Assembly (NCBI GenBank): GCA_007922195.1
Contig: ML682014.1
Coordinates: forward strand, 4,874,868-4,938,867
Origin: Podocnemis expansa
Taxonomy: Eukaryota; Chordata; Testudines; Podocnemididae
DNA length: 64,000 bases
Direction: 5' to 3'
The translations under genes were made by a program, and so were the position numbers. The notes below the pieces were generated by a model. It was not told where the DNA came from. It made no database searches and worked only from the letters and a program-made list of their open reading frames with translations. Shown one piece after another: positions 12,601 through 24,330 of this stretch. Each line of letters starts with the position of its first letter. Within the stretch, counting starts at the first letter, position 1.

Positions 12601-15600
12601 GCTGCTTCCCCTTTACCGCTGTATGAGGTATAGCAGAATTGTGCATGACTCTACCTGCCTCAGTGCACAATTGTGGGTCAACACAATACCCAACAGGCAT
12701 TAGTGATCTCTGTCTAGCTGGGAGCTTATAAGATATCAATCACTGAGGTTTGTAGGTTAAATTGCAAGGCTGTTTTTTTGTTTGTTTGTTTGTTTGTTTG
12801 TTTGTTTTAACCTCTTCCTCCAAAAGCTGTCCATTTAAAATAATGAAATCCTTTTTAATTGCTCAGAAATCATAATATTTCAAAGGTACGAAATCAACTC
12901 AAACCACCACTTCAATATATCATTGAGGAAGCATTCGTTTAAAATAAAAACTATAGTTTGGAAAATTGTAATGACTGGTGTATTTCACAGGAAACCAGCT
13001 ACTTCCTTTTGAACTGATCAAAGGTCTAAGAAGAAAAAGGATGATGTGACTTGGCTTTGCTAAGGAGACTAATCTATAATGAAGACAGTGGGAACATGTG
13101 TCAGCTGAAACAGTACATTGTATTTCAGATCAGCCCATCAATTTCTAATGGACTTTAGCAGCTGATGATAAACTTATAAAGGTAGCTTCAACCCTTTGAG
13201 AATCAATATCCTGAAATAATCCTCCTTGAAAACAAGAATTGGAGTGAATAACAAATAGCATATCGGGGAATTCATATCCATTGGTCTGGCCAGTCATCAA
13301 TCGACAGACAGTTGCCTGTATCGAGGTCAAAGGTTAGCCTTTTAGTGTATAAGTTGATGATTCCCTTGGGAACTGCGTGGTGTGAAAAAGAATTTGGTAT
13401 GCTTGATGCTATTATAGGCGTGATCTGTCTGTCAAAATCCATTAGTACTCACTTTTCCTTCAAATGAGCATTAAACTAGCTGTTGGTACATTTTTTTTTT
13501 TGAAGCAAGTTCCGTATCATCCCTAGTAATCCTTATAAACATGAAAAATGTTTCATTACTTCTATGGCAAAAAGTGATTTTTCAGCAATGTCTATGATCT
13601 GTGATATTCGCTCTTCAATTAAGACTATTTATCACTATATATTTCTATTAGCTTTTAAGTTTAACTGAAGACTGTAGAAATAATAGTGTTTTTAAAAATA
13701 CATTTTTATGTTTGGCACATAGTAGTATCAACTACTTGGCATATGGTTTTACCTGTTTCTTTATATGGTGACAAAGATCAAAATAAATCAGAATTCTGTT
13801 TTGGTAAGGTGGAAGTAAATATTAAGAATAAAAACAAATATATCTAGTTTCATTTCACCTCTGTTAGACCCTAAGTGCTTTAGTTTGACATTTTTCCTTA
13901 ATACTTTGCACTGTATACTCTGTGTCTCCAGACAGCTGTAAAGAAAAACCCCTACATTTGTTTTTAATATTTGTGCATTGTCATTTCAAAAACACTTCCT
14001 TGAATGGGCTTTGAAGGTAAAGTATGTAATTTTTTTGATGGAAGATTTATTAGTAAGTTATGTTTCAAGAATGCTAATACTATGCATATAAAACATGAAT
14101 AATATTTTCTATGTGATGTTGAAAAACTCGATGGTTGTAATTTAAATGACAGAAGGATGCATTAATTTGTGTTTACAATATTCTCAAAGATTGTGTTAGA
14201 AAGAGGCTAAACTAAATTAGGAAACTATAGTAAAGGTAAAAAAGAAAACAAATTTATTCACAAACAGTTAATCTGTTTATGGTAGTTACATAATGCTGAG
14301 TTTAACTGTGATATAAATCAGCTGAGCAGAATGCTATTATGTGCCACTCTGGCTAACTACTTACAAGTTCAAAACATGCATCCTGCCATACATTTACTCC
14401 ATATGTCAACCTTTAGAAATAAGGTTGAAAATAGAGTGAATTCTTTTGATGTTACACTGTCATAGCTTTTGCTGTTTGTTAAAAAAAAATCAATGCTTCT
14501 CAATGTGTAATAATTCTTGACTTTGCTTCCCCAGAGATTACATCTGTATCTTCAGAAGAACTTAGTCAGTTTGGTTCATTTGATGGGCAGATGCATGTCA
14601 TGAAATACTTGATGAGAAACTTGCGAGTATGCATTGGCCATCTCTGCTTTGAGCTGTCAGATGGATTTCTCTTGGGCATCTTCCGTCGTGCTGTGCATCA
14701 GAGCAAAATAATATTTTATTGTTGGTCATAATTAATAATTCATTGAAATGCACCAAATGAACACACAAAAAAAGAATGTGGATATAAATCTTATTAGGTC
14801 CCTGGGTAAAGTCAGTGTGCTTTTGCATTTTGAATTTCCAGGCATATATTAGATCATCCAATATCAGAACAAGCTGAGAAATGTAATATAAAAATTTGAT
14901 AAATTACTTTCTGCCTGTAAATGAGAAAACAGACTTGTAAAATGTGAAATGAACCATTCTGGCAAAGCAGAATTTGAGCTTAGAGAGTAAACACTTGAGT
15001 TAATGGCTAGGGTATCTCAGAGTCTCAGAAGCTGTGGTACATAGGGAGGGTGAAAGTGAGGTTATGGAAGCTCTTCAATATTTTACTTTGAACATCCTTA
15101 CAGGCCTTAATTAGACAGATTACCTGTTATGCATGGTGTAGTGTGCTGAACAGTTTTAAAATGGCTTGTCCTCAAGGCAAATGGAAGGCAAAGTCAAAAA
15201 GAATTACACTCTACACAAATAACAGTGAATGTTCTATTAATGGCTATGGTAAAAATTAAATCTTCCCAGCCAAAGCACTATTTAATTTTTAACTCCACTG
15301 AGTACAAAAGAGTTTGTTAAATATTTACTGGTCTTTTGAATTTATATACCTAACCTGCCCACCTCCTCAAAGCTTTTTTTACTAGTGACAGAATAATAAG
15401 TTACTGGAAACCATAATAATCCCTTATGTTGTAATTACTTGAACTTAAATATGAACTCAAAATGCTGGTGGTTTTTTATTTTTCTGATTTATCACCTTTT
15501 GCATCTGAAAATCTGACAAGATGATGAAACCTCTGTCTAAAAGGTTTTTTTGTGCCATCAAACAGGTAGAACACAGAGGTTTTGATTTTGAATGACTGAG

Positions 15601-16334
15601 CTCTAGGTCATCTATATATTATAACATGTAGAGAAACAAAAGTGTTTACTAATGGCTTCAGGATGCAAGTGTTAACTCGCTGTATATATGCTAAATTCCT
15701 CAATCTTTTAATCGGTTTATTCAGCCTACCACCTACAGGGAAGGGTCACTGTGTCATGAAATCCTGAATGGTATTTTGTGTGAATTGGGAACAGAGCTTT
15801 TTAAAGGCCAGAGGTTTAGGAACATAAACCAGATGTGCTCATTTGAAATAGTCTACTTATTAAACAAAAAAAAAAAAAAAAAAAAAGTGAAACACTCAGA
15901 TCTTTCTTTAAATCTTTTTGTCAGACACATTCCATGGAAACTAAGCATTTTACAGTTCTGAATGCTGTGAGTTTCACTGATTGCTGTGATAAAATATGTT
16001 CTGATCTTTGCCGTAAATGTTTTTTTCCTCTATTTATAGTGGAATATGCATCTCAGGCTTTTGCTAATTTAATCAGATAAAACTGAACATGTTTAAGGAT
16101 ACTTACTTTAAACTCCCATTTCTTGTTTTTATTTTTATAGTCCAAACAGTGGCAAATGATTTATTTATACTGAAAAATCTGATTTTTTCCCCCCATTCCT
16201 GCAATTTGTACAACATTAATCCAGGTCACAGTGTGGTTGTCATAAATAAATTGTGTGAGGTTTTGGTTTGTTTGTTTGTTTTTTAAAAAAAAAATCTGCT
16301 TGTTCACCAATTACTATCTTGTCCTCTATCTCTA
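9667..16334. other. Long stretch without recognisable gene or element
   Basis: About 6.7 kb of AT-rich, apparently single-copy sequence. Open frames at 10210-10464, 11077-11448 and 14598-14861 show no motifs. Simple repeats are (TTTG)n at 12773-12808 and an A-run near 15867-15886. Distal intron or intergenic DNA fits best. Confidence 0.5.
12773..12808. repeat. (TTTG)n microsatellite
   Basis: About eight copies of the tetranucleotide TTTG/TTGT follow a short T-run. Confidence 0.95.
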
Positions 16335-16890
16335 GGGCTATGTTCACACACAAGTGCTTGTTTCGAAATAAGCTGTTTCAAAACAAGCCTGTTTCGAAAT
16401 AAAGCCTTATTTCAAAACACCTTATTTCGAAATAACAAAAAAACTGTTTTTGAAATAAGGGAAAAGGAGGGAATCGAAATAGCATGTCCAGTGTGACATG
16501 CTATTTCAAAATAGGAGAGGGGAGGGAGGCCCTGTGCTGGGCCAGGGAAGCCCCGCTCCCTCTGCAGGGGGCAAGGAGGCTCCCCTTGCCCCCCCTGCAG
16601 GTCTGGCCTCGGGCAGGGGGGCTTCCACCATGCCCCCCCGCGGGGCCCCTGCCGGTGCGGGGGGGCTTCCTCCACCCCCACCCCCCCCGTGCAGCTTCTG
16701 CCCAGTGCAGGGGGTGCTTCCAGGGGCCGTGCGGGGGTTGTGGGGAACCCCCCCCCATGCCGGGCAGAAGCTGCCCGGGGGGGGCAGAAAAAAGCGCTAT
16801 GCACCCTGGGAGGAATGTCCTTGTTATTTTGAAACAAGGGTTGTTTCGAAATAACATGTCCAAACAGCTTATTTTGAAACCATTGGTGGT
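16335..16890. mobile_element. Palindromic MITE, core type B, with GC-rich centre
   Basis: It starts GGGCTATGTTCACACACAAG. Repeated TTTCGAAATAA words run in both orientations to about 16515 and again from 16825. AGCATGTCCAGTGTGACATGCT at 16481-16502 is a local palindrome. The middle (16515-16800) is a GC block with runs such as GGGGGGCTTCC and CCCCCCC. The expected right terminus is lost. Overlapping long frames on both strands come from the GC block and are not genes. Confidence 0.75.
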
Positions 16891-16988
16891 TTCATGTTAA
16901 ACGTAATCACAGATGCAGTTCCATTAGTTTGACTTCAAAACATATAGAGTATGTCTGCACTTGCAAGTTAGTTCAAATTAAGGAGACT

Positions 16989-18074
16989 TACTGTATATAA
17001 TCGGGTATAAGCCGATCCAGGCACAAGCTGACACCCCAATTCTGAGCCCAAAAAAGAAGCTAAAACTGGTGACCCAGGTATAAGCTGAGGTCCCCTTTTG
17101 GCCTTGGCCTCTAAACCCCCACCCACTGATGCTGGCTTCCTCTGGAGTTTCTGACAGCTTCCCTACCCCAAAATCTCTGCTGCTGCTTTTCCCTTGCCCC
17201 CCCATTGTCCATTCCTCACCCCTGCTGCCCCCTGCTCTGCCCTTTCCTCACTGCTACACCCCTACTCACTTCTCAGTTTCCTGCGGCTGCCCCCTGCTCC
17301 GCCCTTTCCTCACTGTTGCCCCTTGCTCCCACCTGCTCTGCCCTTTCCTCACTGCTACCCCCCTGCTCACTTCTCAGTCTCCTGCTGTTGCCCCCTGCTC
17401 CTCCTGCTGCCCCCTGCTCTGACCTTCCCTCACTGCTACCTGCTGCCCCCCTGCTCCTCCTGCTGCCCCCTGGCTCATCACTGCCGCCCCCCTGCTCCCT
17501 TCTCAGTTCAGTGCTATTGCTCCCCTGTTCCCCAACACCCTTTCCACCCCCTTTCCCGTCACACCCCAAGCCCTGCTGCCACTCTTCCCAGCCTGCCAGG
17601 CACCCCCCCACACAATCCCCAGTCCCTGTCACTGCTTCCTTGGGCTCCCCAAAAACCCTGGGTCCCCCTGCCGCTTTCCCCGGACTCCCTGACCCCCCCC
17701 CCCATGCCCGAGTCCTGCCACCTCTTCCCTGGCCTCCCTGAACCCCTCCCCAAATTCCCCCCCGGCCATCCCATCACTTTCCCCAACTCCCCTCCCTCCT
17801 CCCCAACCCCCGGTCCCTGCCCACTCCTTCCCTGGCCTCTCTGAATCCCCCCATCAATCTCCAGATGCCGGGGTCCCCTCCTCACTCCAGCCCCAGCCCC
17901 AGCCGACTGCCCACGATGGCTGCCCATCAACACTGGGGCTCTGGCTTGTCACATTGTCAGGGAAACTCCTGGGCTGGGGCTGTCTACCGTATTCTCTTGA
18001 GTATAAGATGAGCACCTATTTTCAAGCCAATTTTCAGGCACAAAATTTTCAGCTTATAGGCGATGATAGATGGT
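16989..18074. mobile_element. Inserted element(s) with TATAAGCCGA-type ends and a C-rich body
   Basis: The left end reads TACTGTATATAATCGGGTAT followed by AAGCCGA. The right end, read in reverse complement, is a degraded form with CGCCTATAAGCTGAA. A further left-type end (CCGTATTCTCTTGAGTATAA) at 17988 suggests either a roughly 90-bp complete short copy at 17986-18074 beside a longer truncated one, or one rearranged element. No transposase is visible. Confidence 0.6.
17105..17985. repeat. C-rich degenerate minisatellite
   Basis: Units built on TGCCCCCTGCTC, TGCCCTTTCCTCACTGCTAC and CACTTCTCAGT repeat several times between about 17210 and 17510, then degrade into C-rich sequence. Proline/leucine-rich open frames of 119-216 codons on both strands are composition artefacts. 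Confidence 0.8.
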
Positions 18075-18477
18075 AATTCAAACTAACTTAGTACCTGCCT
18101 ACACTAGGCTTTCATTAGTTCGAATTAGTAAAACTTGCCAGTTAGTTCAAACTAAGGATGGTATAGACTAGGATTAACCCTTAGTTCAAATCTAATAAAT
18201 TAGCATTAAGGGAAGTTAGTTTGAATTAACACTTTGTTAATTCAAACTAATAAGTTTGAGTTTAGTTCAAACTAAACTCTAACATTAGTTCGAATTAACA
18301 AATTCAAACTAACTTTTCCTAGCGTAGACATAGTAGAGTATTCATTAGAATTCACATATCCATTGGCAGCTTCAAGTTTAACCAATATATCAGAGTGTCC
18401 TCTGTGTGAATAGGTGTTTTTGAAAAGAATAGTGTTCAAATTGCAAAAGTGCTGCTGGAGCTTTAACCCCCAGGCTG

Positions 18478-18800
18478 AGGCAGGACCAAGGATATATATA
18501 TATAGTGCCTCTGCAGGGATCAAGCACCAGGGCAGAGCATTAGTGCCACAGCTGAGTTTCAGCCCAGGGGGGGAACAGTGGCTCCGCAACTGGGTTCTGG
18601 CTCTCGCCACAGAGCAGCAGCGCCCCCGCTGGGATCCAGCCCTGATAGGGACCATCAGCGCCACTGCTGTGATCCAGCTTCAGCAGAGAGCAGTGTCACC
18701 ACTGGCAGGTTCCAGCCGTGACAGGGACCAGCACCGCAGACCCTCTGCAACACCTTTGCGGACCCCTGGAGGTCTACAGACCACAGATTGGGAACCACTG
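18478..18800. mobile_element. hAT-like right end preceded by a 38-bp minisatellite
   Basis: The right terminus is ATTGGGAACCACTG, ending at 18800; it matches the hAT ends elsewhere in the window. Inside, units of 38-39 bp run 18516-18553, 18554-18591, 18592-18630, 18631-18668, 18669-18706 and a partial 18707-18740. A diverged unit may precede them at 18478. Units share a GGGATCCAGC start and a CAGCGCCACTGCT-like end. I could not locate the left terminus with confidence. Confidence 0.7.
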
Positions 18801-18944
18801 TTCTAAAGAAAAGTTTGGTGCTTACAAACATTCCTTTTTTTAGGTCATCTTCCAGAGTCTTTTTTGACACTAAATATTATAACTACCATACTGTGATAAA
18901 GCACAGAAGCTGCAATTATGGTCCAAGACCTCATTGTGCTAGGC

Positions 18945-19271
18945 TAGGGGTCTGCAACCTTTGCCGGCCCCTGTGTAACCCCACCCCAACCCTCAGCGGG
19001 TGGCCCAGGTGAGGTCGGCAGTGGCTAGGAACTGCATGGGTGGCAGCTCCTTTTCCCAGCTGGCCTTGCCCCACAGATGGGGAGAGGAATCAGCAGGGAA
19101 AAGTCCCTGCTCCTGGCACCTGCTAGTCCATGCCATGCCTCTGTCACATGTCTGCCCCCTGGCCAGCAGGGAGGAGCAGCTGCTGCACCACAGGACCGGC
19201 AGCCCTGCATGTCGCTGAGAATAGGCATGTGCGACAGCTTTGGCACACATGCCAAGAGTTGCCAATCCCTG
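18945..19271. mobile_element. hAT-type non-autonomous element
   Basis: The ends are TAGGGGTCTGCAACC and AGTTGCCAATCCCTG. These are inverted repeats of the same type as the element at 23831-24138. Flanking 8-mers TGCTAGGC and TGCCAGAT agree at 5 of 8 positions. The GC-rich interior carries open frames on both strands that are not genes. Confidence 0.65.
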
Positions 19272-19426
19272 TGCCAGATGCTTAACAAATACAGAACAAG
19301 GTAATCCGTGCTTCAAATAATGCTATCTCTTTTGGCCTTCCTCCATAAAATAACATCTATTCTTCACATCTAGTATCATCTGTGTTGCTTTGTGATGCCC
19401 CCACACTAAAGTAAAGTAAATATATA

Positions 19427-19876
19427 GGGTATATCTACACAGCACTTTTATTTCGAAATAACACTGGTTATTTCGAAATAAAAGATATTTGGTCCACATG
19501 ACGTTTTCTTATTTCAAAAGGACAGATCCCATCCTTTCAAAATAAGAACTGCTATTTCGAAACAGGTTAAACCCCAATTGTTTTGAAACGGCTTTTATTT
19601 CGAAATGGTCATTTCAAAATAAGGCCGTTTGGACATGCTGTTTCGAAACAACACCGTTTTTGAAACAACACCATTGTTTTGAAACAACATGTCCAAACAG
19701 CTTTATTTCAAAATAACCATTTTGAAATAACAGCCATTTCAATAGCAGGCTTTCCCTTAATTCAAATTAACATTTTGTTAATTTGAATTACCTTATTTCG
19801 AAATAATGACTTTATTTCAAAATAACTTATTTCAAAATCCATATTTTGAAATAATGATGTGTGTGTAGACATAGCC
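19427..19876. mobile_element. Palindromic MITE, core type B, both ends present
   Basis: It starts GGGTATATCTACACAGCAC and ends GTGTGTAGACATAGCC, with TA on both sides. TTATTTCGAAATAA-type words and their diverged forms repeat through the element in both orientations, so it can fold in many registers. It encodes nothing. Confidence 0.85.
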
Positions 19877-19896
19877 TAAATACTGTATTCAAAAGA

Positions 19897-20446
19897 AAAC
19901 AACAAGGAGTTGTATGGCACTTTAAGACTAACAGATTTATTTTTTGCATGAGCTTTCGTGGGAGAAGATCCCACTTCCTCAGATGCTTCAAAGATGGGTG
20001 AACTTACAGAAAGGAATGAAACTAAATGCAAGGGGGTGTAAAACATAGGATCAGGTAATAAAGTAACAGCAAGACTAGAAAGAGAAACAGCTGAACTTGA
20101 ATTAATATGCAAGCTAAATTCTGTGAAAGCAGGACTTAATCGAGACTATGGGTTCTTTTCCCATTACAAAGGGTAATTTGACTTCAGGCTTCCCATGGTT
20201 TGAGCCTGTAAACTGCTCTGATTTGCTGTTACTTTATGACCTGATCCTATGTTTTACACCCCCTTGCATTTAGTTTCATTCCCTTCTGTAAGTTCACCCA
20301 TCTTCGAAGCATCTGAGGAAGTGGGATCTTCTCCCACGAAAGCTCATGCAAAAAATAAATCTGTTAGTCTTAAAGTGCCACACAACTCCTTGTTGTAATT
20401 TTTTTTTTTTACTGGACTAGACTAACACAGCTATCCCTTTTGAAAT
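19897..20446 (+). mobile_element. Penelope-like tail as an inverted repeat, 13-bp target duplication
   Basis: The left arm (about 19900-20072) is a near-perfect reverse complement of the right arm (20222-20395), with a 149-base spacer. Only the right side continues through ACTGGACTAGACTAACACAG to the end. Target duplications TGTATTCAAAAGA lie at 19884-19896 and 20447-20459. The right arm matches the 3' UTR of the coding copy at 34.3 kb. High arm similarity suggests a fairly recent event. Confidence 0.9.
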
Positions 20447-20459
20447 TGTATTCAAAAGA

Positions 20460-22412
20460 CCTTTGTAAAGTGAAATCTTGTTTCGTATTCTGCCCCTCAG
20501 TTAGCAGTCTTATGCACTACTTGCCTTTTATAATGCTGCTGTGCACTGGGCTGATGGTTTGGATGCTTTTCCTCTTCCTGATCACTGTGCAGGAATATTG
20601 CTTCCGTGCTTCAAGATTATTTTACATTTTTCTGTGTTTATCCAAACTTATCTAAAACTGTTTTGTAAGGCTGTGACTATCATAGGATCACACATCAGAG
20701 TGTCGAAGGTCTATTTTTGTAAACTAAGGGATATTAGAGAGTCCTACAGTAATTTCATTGGTACCAAAGAAGGCCAGTAGGGTTTCCCGTGGATCTCCTA
20801 ATCAATGTTTCCTCACCTCTGGATACAAAAACTTTCCCAGGTCTTTTGCTTATGATTCCATAGACAGTTTGAGGACAGGGTAAGGGATTGAGAACTAGTG
20901 GCAGGACATTGAACAAAACAGCTCTTCAGCATTTCCTAAAAACATGATTTAGCAATTGGATTCACATGGATTACTTTGTTTTACAATATGTGAAACAATC
21001 TTAAAGCCTTGTTCTTAGTTTATGTCCCTGTTATTGTTTGTATGGGAGAACTTAAGTGTTTGATCTTTTTGAAAAATACTAGTAGTCCTTGGTCTCCGTG
21101 CAATCCATTAAAAATCAAGAATACTGTTTGCTTTGTAACTCATTTATTCCAGCAGCATTATGTCTGTAAAACTCTGTCTGTAGAGAGTTCCTACTGAAAA
21201 TCTATAAATAAGGGATTTTAAAATGTAAAAACTACTAACAGATGTGTATTAGTCATTTTGCACTGTACACAATTCCTCTGTCCAGCTAAGATTAGCTGAC
21301 AAACCAAATCACTTACCAAAACAAAAAAATGACAGCTATCAAGAAAAACGAGCATAGTCCTTGTGTAATTTTAAATGTCTGCTATGCTTTAGGCTTTATT
21401 TAGCTGAATCAGCCATATCTCTTCCATACTTTAGTCAATTTAGTCACAGAATACATTATATTTTAGATTATTTTAGCTATATTTTGCAGAAAGGTTGTCT
21501 CTGCAATGTATATAAATAAGTAATGGATTCAATGGTAAACCTAGATTTGACTATATGCCCAGAGAGAGAAAGAGAGTGGGTAAATTAACAAACTGTAGTT
21601 TCATTTAACATAAAGAGGGCTAATTTTTAAGCATGACCATTGGAACTTTTTTTTCAGGTTAGGTATTTTAATTGCTGTGTTAAGATACCTGAAAAACAGA
21701 CTCTATAAAACATCTTTTGTACACTAATATAAATGAGGTTTAAACCAAGGTTATTTAAATTATGAATTACCTGGTTTGGATTAAGCTCATGAGGAATCAT
21801 TAAAAGTCCTTTATTTCGTACTGATTTAGTATCCACTGAGTTCACTTATAAATCAGGTTGCTGCTGCATATAGTTCATGTCCTGAGAAGTAACAACGGAA
21901 AAAGCTGAAAGGAAAATCCCAACAAATACCAGATGCCCTCAGAACTAGCGGGGTGGGATGGGGAATCCCAGCAAATAATTGAATTTATTTTTCTAGAAAG
22001 ATGCTCTACTGGAAGACTCTCAGTACCTAAAAGTGCTCAGTGGCCTGTATGCTTCAGAGTTTTTCCAGCACTGAACCACTCTTTTCAAGTCTTTGTGAAA
22101 TTCTATTCCATTCTATTTAGTTAGGGCTCTTAAACTTCAAGCCAGTCAAGCACTTAATCATATGTTTAACTTTAAGATTAAATCAATGGGACTATTGATA
22201 TGTTTAAAGTTAAGTACATATTTAAATGCTTTGCTGCATCAGAAATTCAGAAATAATACTTGAGAATCTGTGCAGCTTCACAGTCAGTAAAATGTATTCA
22301 CTTATCAAAATAAATGCATTTTATATTAGTCCTTAACATTTTGTCTTCCTAATATCTTCACTTAGTGATTTGCTTAATTGTGTTTAACCATTTATAGAAG
22401 AAATAGTAAAAT
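20460..22412. other. No recognisable gene or repeat family
   Basis: AT-rich single-copy-looking DNA. Short open frames lack motifs. Confidence 0.5.
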
Positions 22413-22515
22413 GAACAAGGAGTCTGGTTCACTTTTAATTTAAAAAATTATTATAAATTTAAATAAATTTATTTATTGCACGAGTGTTGGTGGGAGAAAA
22501 TTCCACTTTGTCAGA
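22413..22515 (-). mobile_element. Penelope-like 3' tail, minus strand, diverged
   Basis: AACAAGGAGTCTGGTTCACT, then AATTTATTTATTGCACGAG and GGGAGAAAATTCCACTTTG match the complement of the standard tail (CACTGGACTCCTTGTT, GCTCATGCAATAAAT, GTGGGATTTTCTCCC). No target duplication is recognised. Confidence 0.75.
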
Positions 22516-23814
22516 AGAAATAGTGTAACTAACACATTTTTGCATAATTTGCACTTGCCATGCTGTTGGGGGGACGGAGGTTGTCCTGACATTCCATTTA
22601 CATCAGTGAATATGCTACTGAAGATTGTTTTCGGAACACGTAAATGTGGCTCAGCAATTCATTTTGCTTCTGAAATCCGCAAAGTTTGAAATCAACCTTC
22701 AAAGCATTTTCTGGAAGTGTGTTCAAGGTACGGTCTACATTAGAATGCTCATTTAAGGGCACATAGACTGACTGAAAATTTGGCTTTGTAGTTTATATTT
22801 CTTTCATGTTTCATGTCCCCAAAGTGTTTCATAATCATGAACAAGAAACTGGTAATGCAAACATTATGTGGGCAAGGTCCTTGTCTGCTTAGTGACAGCT
22901 CATGTAGAACATTTGATTAGGCATTGAAAGCTGCTTTCTAAAAGGCTACCGAGTACTACTATCAGGTTATTTCTCACCACTTTTTGAAAAATACTCAAGT
23001 TGCTCAAACTATTGATTGGGCATCTATTATTTAGTGAACGTAATCCTTTTCGTTCTATTTAATTTCTCAGAAACTAATCTGGATTTCTGTGAAAATACTT
23101 GTTCCTTGAGGGAACAAGAGGTGGGGAATCTTTTCTAGTGGTGAGACCCATGAACAGGAACCAACAGGCACACAAAGGATCAGAGTCAGAATCAGAAACC
23201 AGAAGAAAAAACAACATACAAGGCTGGAGTCAGGAGCTGAGCAAGAGAACAAGGGTGGGAACAAGGCAGGTACAAGAAAGATCATATTTACAGACATAAG
23301 TGTTGAGCGGTCAACAGCCTGTCACTGCTGCTGAACTTAAATGCAGACCATTTGGCTCCTGGAAGCCAATTACACAAGCCAGCCAATCCAGTGTTTGTGT
23401 CACAGCTCAGCTGGGATCATTAACTGGGCTGAGTCCGTTAGCTGCAGGCTCAGCTGCGGGGACGCAAGTCCATAGTGCCAGACACTTGCAAGTATTAACA
23501 AAACTGTTCATTCTAGAGATTGGGATATTTGTGAGCAGATACTTTTTAAAGAAAAATAGAGCAACTCACAAAGAATAAATAATTTTTAAAAAATGCATGG
23601 TGTCTTTAGTGTGGAAAGAATTTATTTCATATTTGAATATGGAAATTTGTACAAAAAAGAATAATTCCCTGAAAATTTGTGTGAACATTTGTGTGGGAGT
23701 GAATGTTTATCAAAAATGAACAAACACAGCTGAATTAAAAAAATCTTTCAGATTTCCTGAACACTGTTTCTACCATATTTGCCTAGCAGTTGGTGGGATC
23801 ATGAGAATGAGGAT
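22516..23814. other. No gene recognised; possible unnamed repeat at 23.1-23.5 kb
   Basis: Between about 23140 and 23480 there are repeated GGAGTCAG, GAGTCAGAATCAG and GGAACAAG words. I recall similar purine-rich text in turtle repeats but could not place it. The rest is AT-rich and unassigned. Confidence 0.4.
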
Positions 23815-24330
23815 AAGCCAGTGGTTAGAACAGGGGTCTGCAACCTGCAGCTCCAGAGCTACATGCAGCTCTTTGGCTGCCTCCTTGCAGCTCTGGGCTC
23901 CAGGCCCCCTCCTGCCACCAGGAGACCCTGTGGGCAGTCCCCACCAGGCTGTAGGCTCCCCTGCCACTGCGGGACCATCCAGAGGGCCCACGCCAGAGAA
24001 CCCTGCTACAAGTGCCCTGGCCAAGCTCCCAGCTCCTCCTTACCAGGAAACTACACCTACTGTGGCTCCTAAAACACTTGGTTACTGAAGGAATTTTTTT
24101 TTAATGGCGTTTCTTATCTTTTGAGTTGCCAACCCCTGGTTTAGAATCTCCACCTGAGCCTTGGGACACCCAAGCTCAAGTCCTAGCTCTGCCACTCACC
24201 TCCTGTTTGAGCTTGTGGAAGTCACGTAGAAGGGACTCTGTGACTTCATTTCCCATCTGTAAATTGGTATAACTTACTTCCTATCTCACAGAGGTGTTGT
24301 GAAGCTAAAAACTTTAAAGATTATGATAAT
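23815..24330 (+). mobile_element. MIR-type SINE, split by a hAT element
   Basis: The head CCAGTGGTTAGAA lies left of the hAT insertion. To its right come CTCAAGTCCTAGCTCTGCCA, the core GAGCTTGTGGAAGTCACG, TTTCCCATCTGTAAATTGG and CACAGAGGTGTTGTGAAG. This is the MIR order: tRNA-like head, core, tail. Confidence 0.75.
23831..24138. mobile_element. hAT-type non-autonomous element inside MIR
   Basis: The ends are CAGGGGTCTGCAACC and GTTGCCAACCCCTG. The 8-bp flanks GGTTAGAA (23823-23830) and GTTTAGAA (24139-24146) match at 7 of 8. The interior is CT- and GC-rich and non-coding. Confidence 0.85.

Larger units (their letters stand above)
16953..18333. mobile_element. Palindromic MITE, core type A, split by an inserted element
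   Basis: The left end GTCTGCACTTGCAAGTTAG and a right end with CGTAGACATAG are flanked by TAGAGTAT at 16945-16952 and 18334-18341. Part of that match may be the element's own TATGTC start. The right arm (18073-18333) carries many TTAGTTCAAACTAA-type words, and the left arm keeps only about 35 bases. The interruption is the element at 16989-18074. Confidence 0.75.

Noticed and set aside
15867..15886. Poly-A tail of a processed pseudogene
   Set aside because: No coding similarity or target duplication around the A-run; it is an isolated homopolymer.
16481..16502. Operator-like or regulatory palindrome
   Set aside because: It is part of the self-complementary arms of the surrounding MITE.
16412..16900. 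Four overlapping frames of 118-141 codons
   Set aside because: They lie over the GC-rich centre and palindromic arms of a MITE; both strands are open because stops are rare in GC-rich DNA.
17194..17844. Proline/leucine-rich frames of 178-216 codons
   Set aside because: They are translations of a C-rich minisatellite in several frames and both strands.
18516..18740. CRISPR-like array (38-bp periodicity)
   Set aside because: Units are contiguous with no distinct spacers, in a vertebrate hAT-like element.
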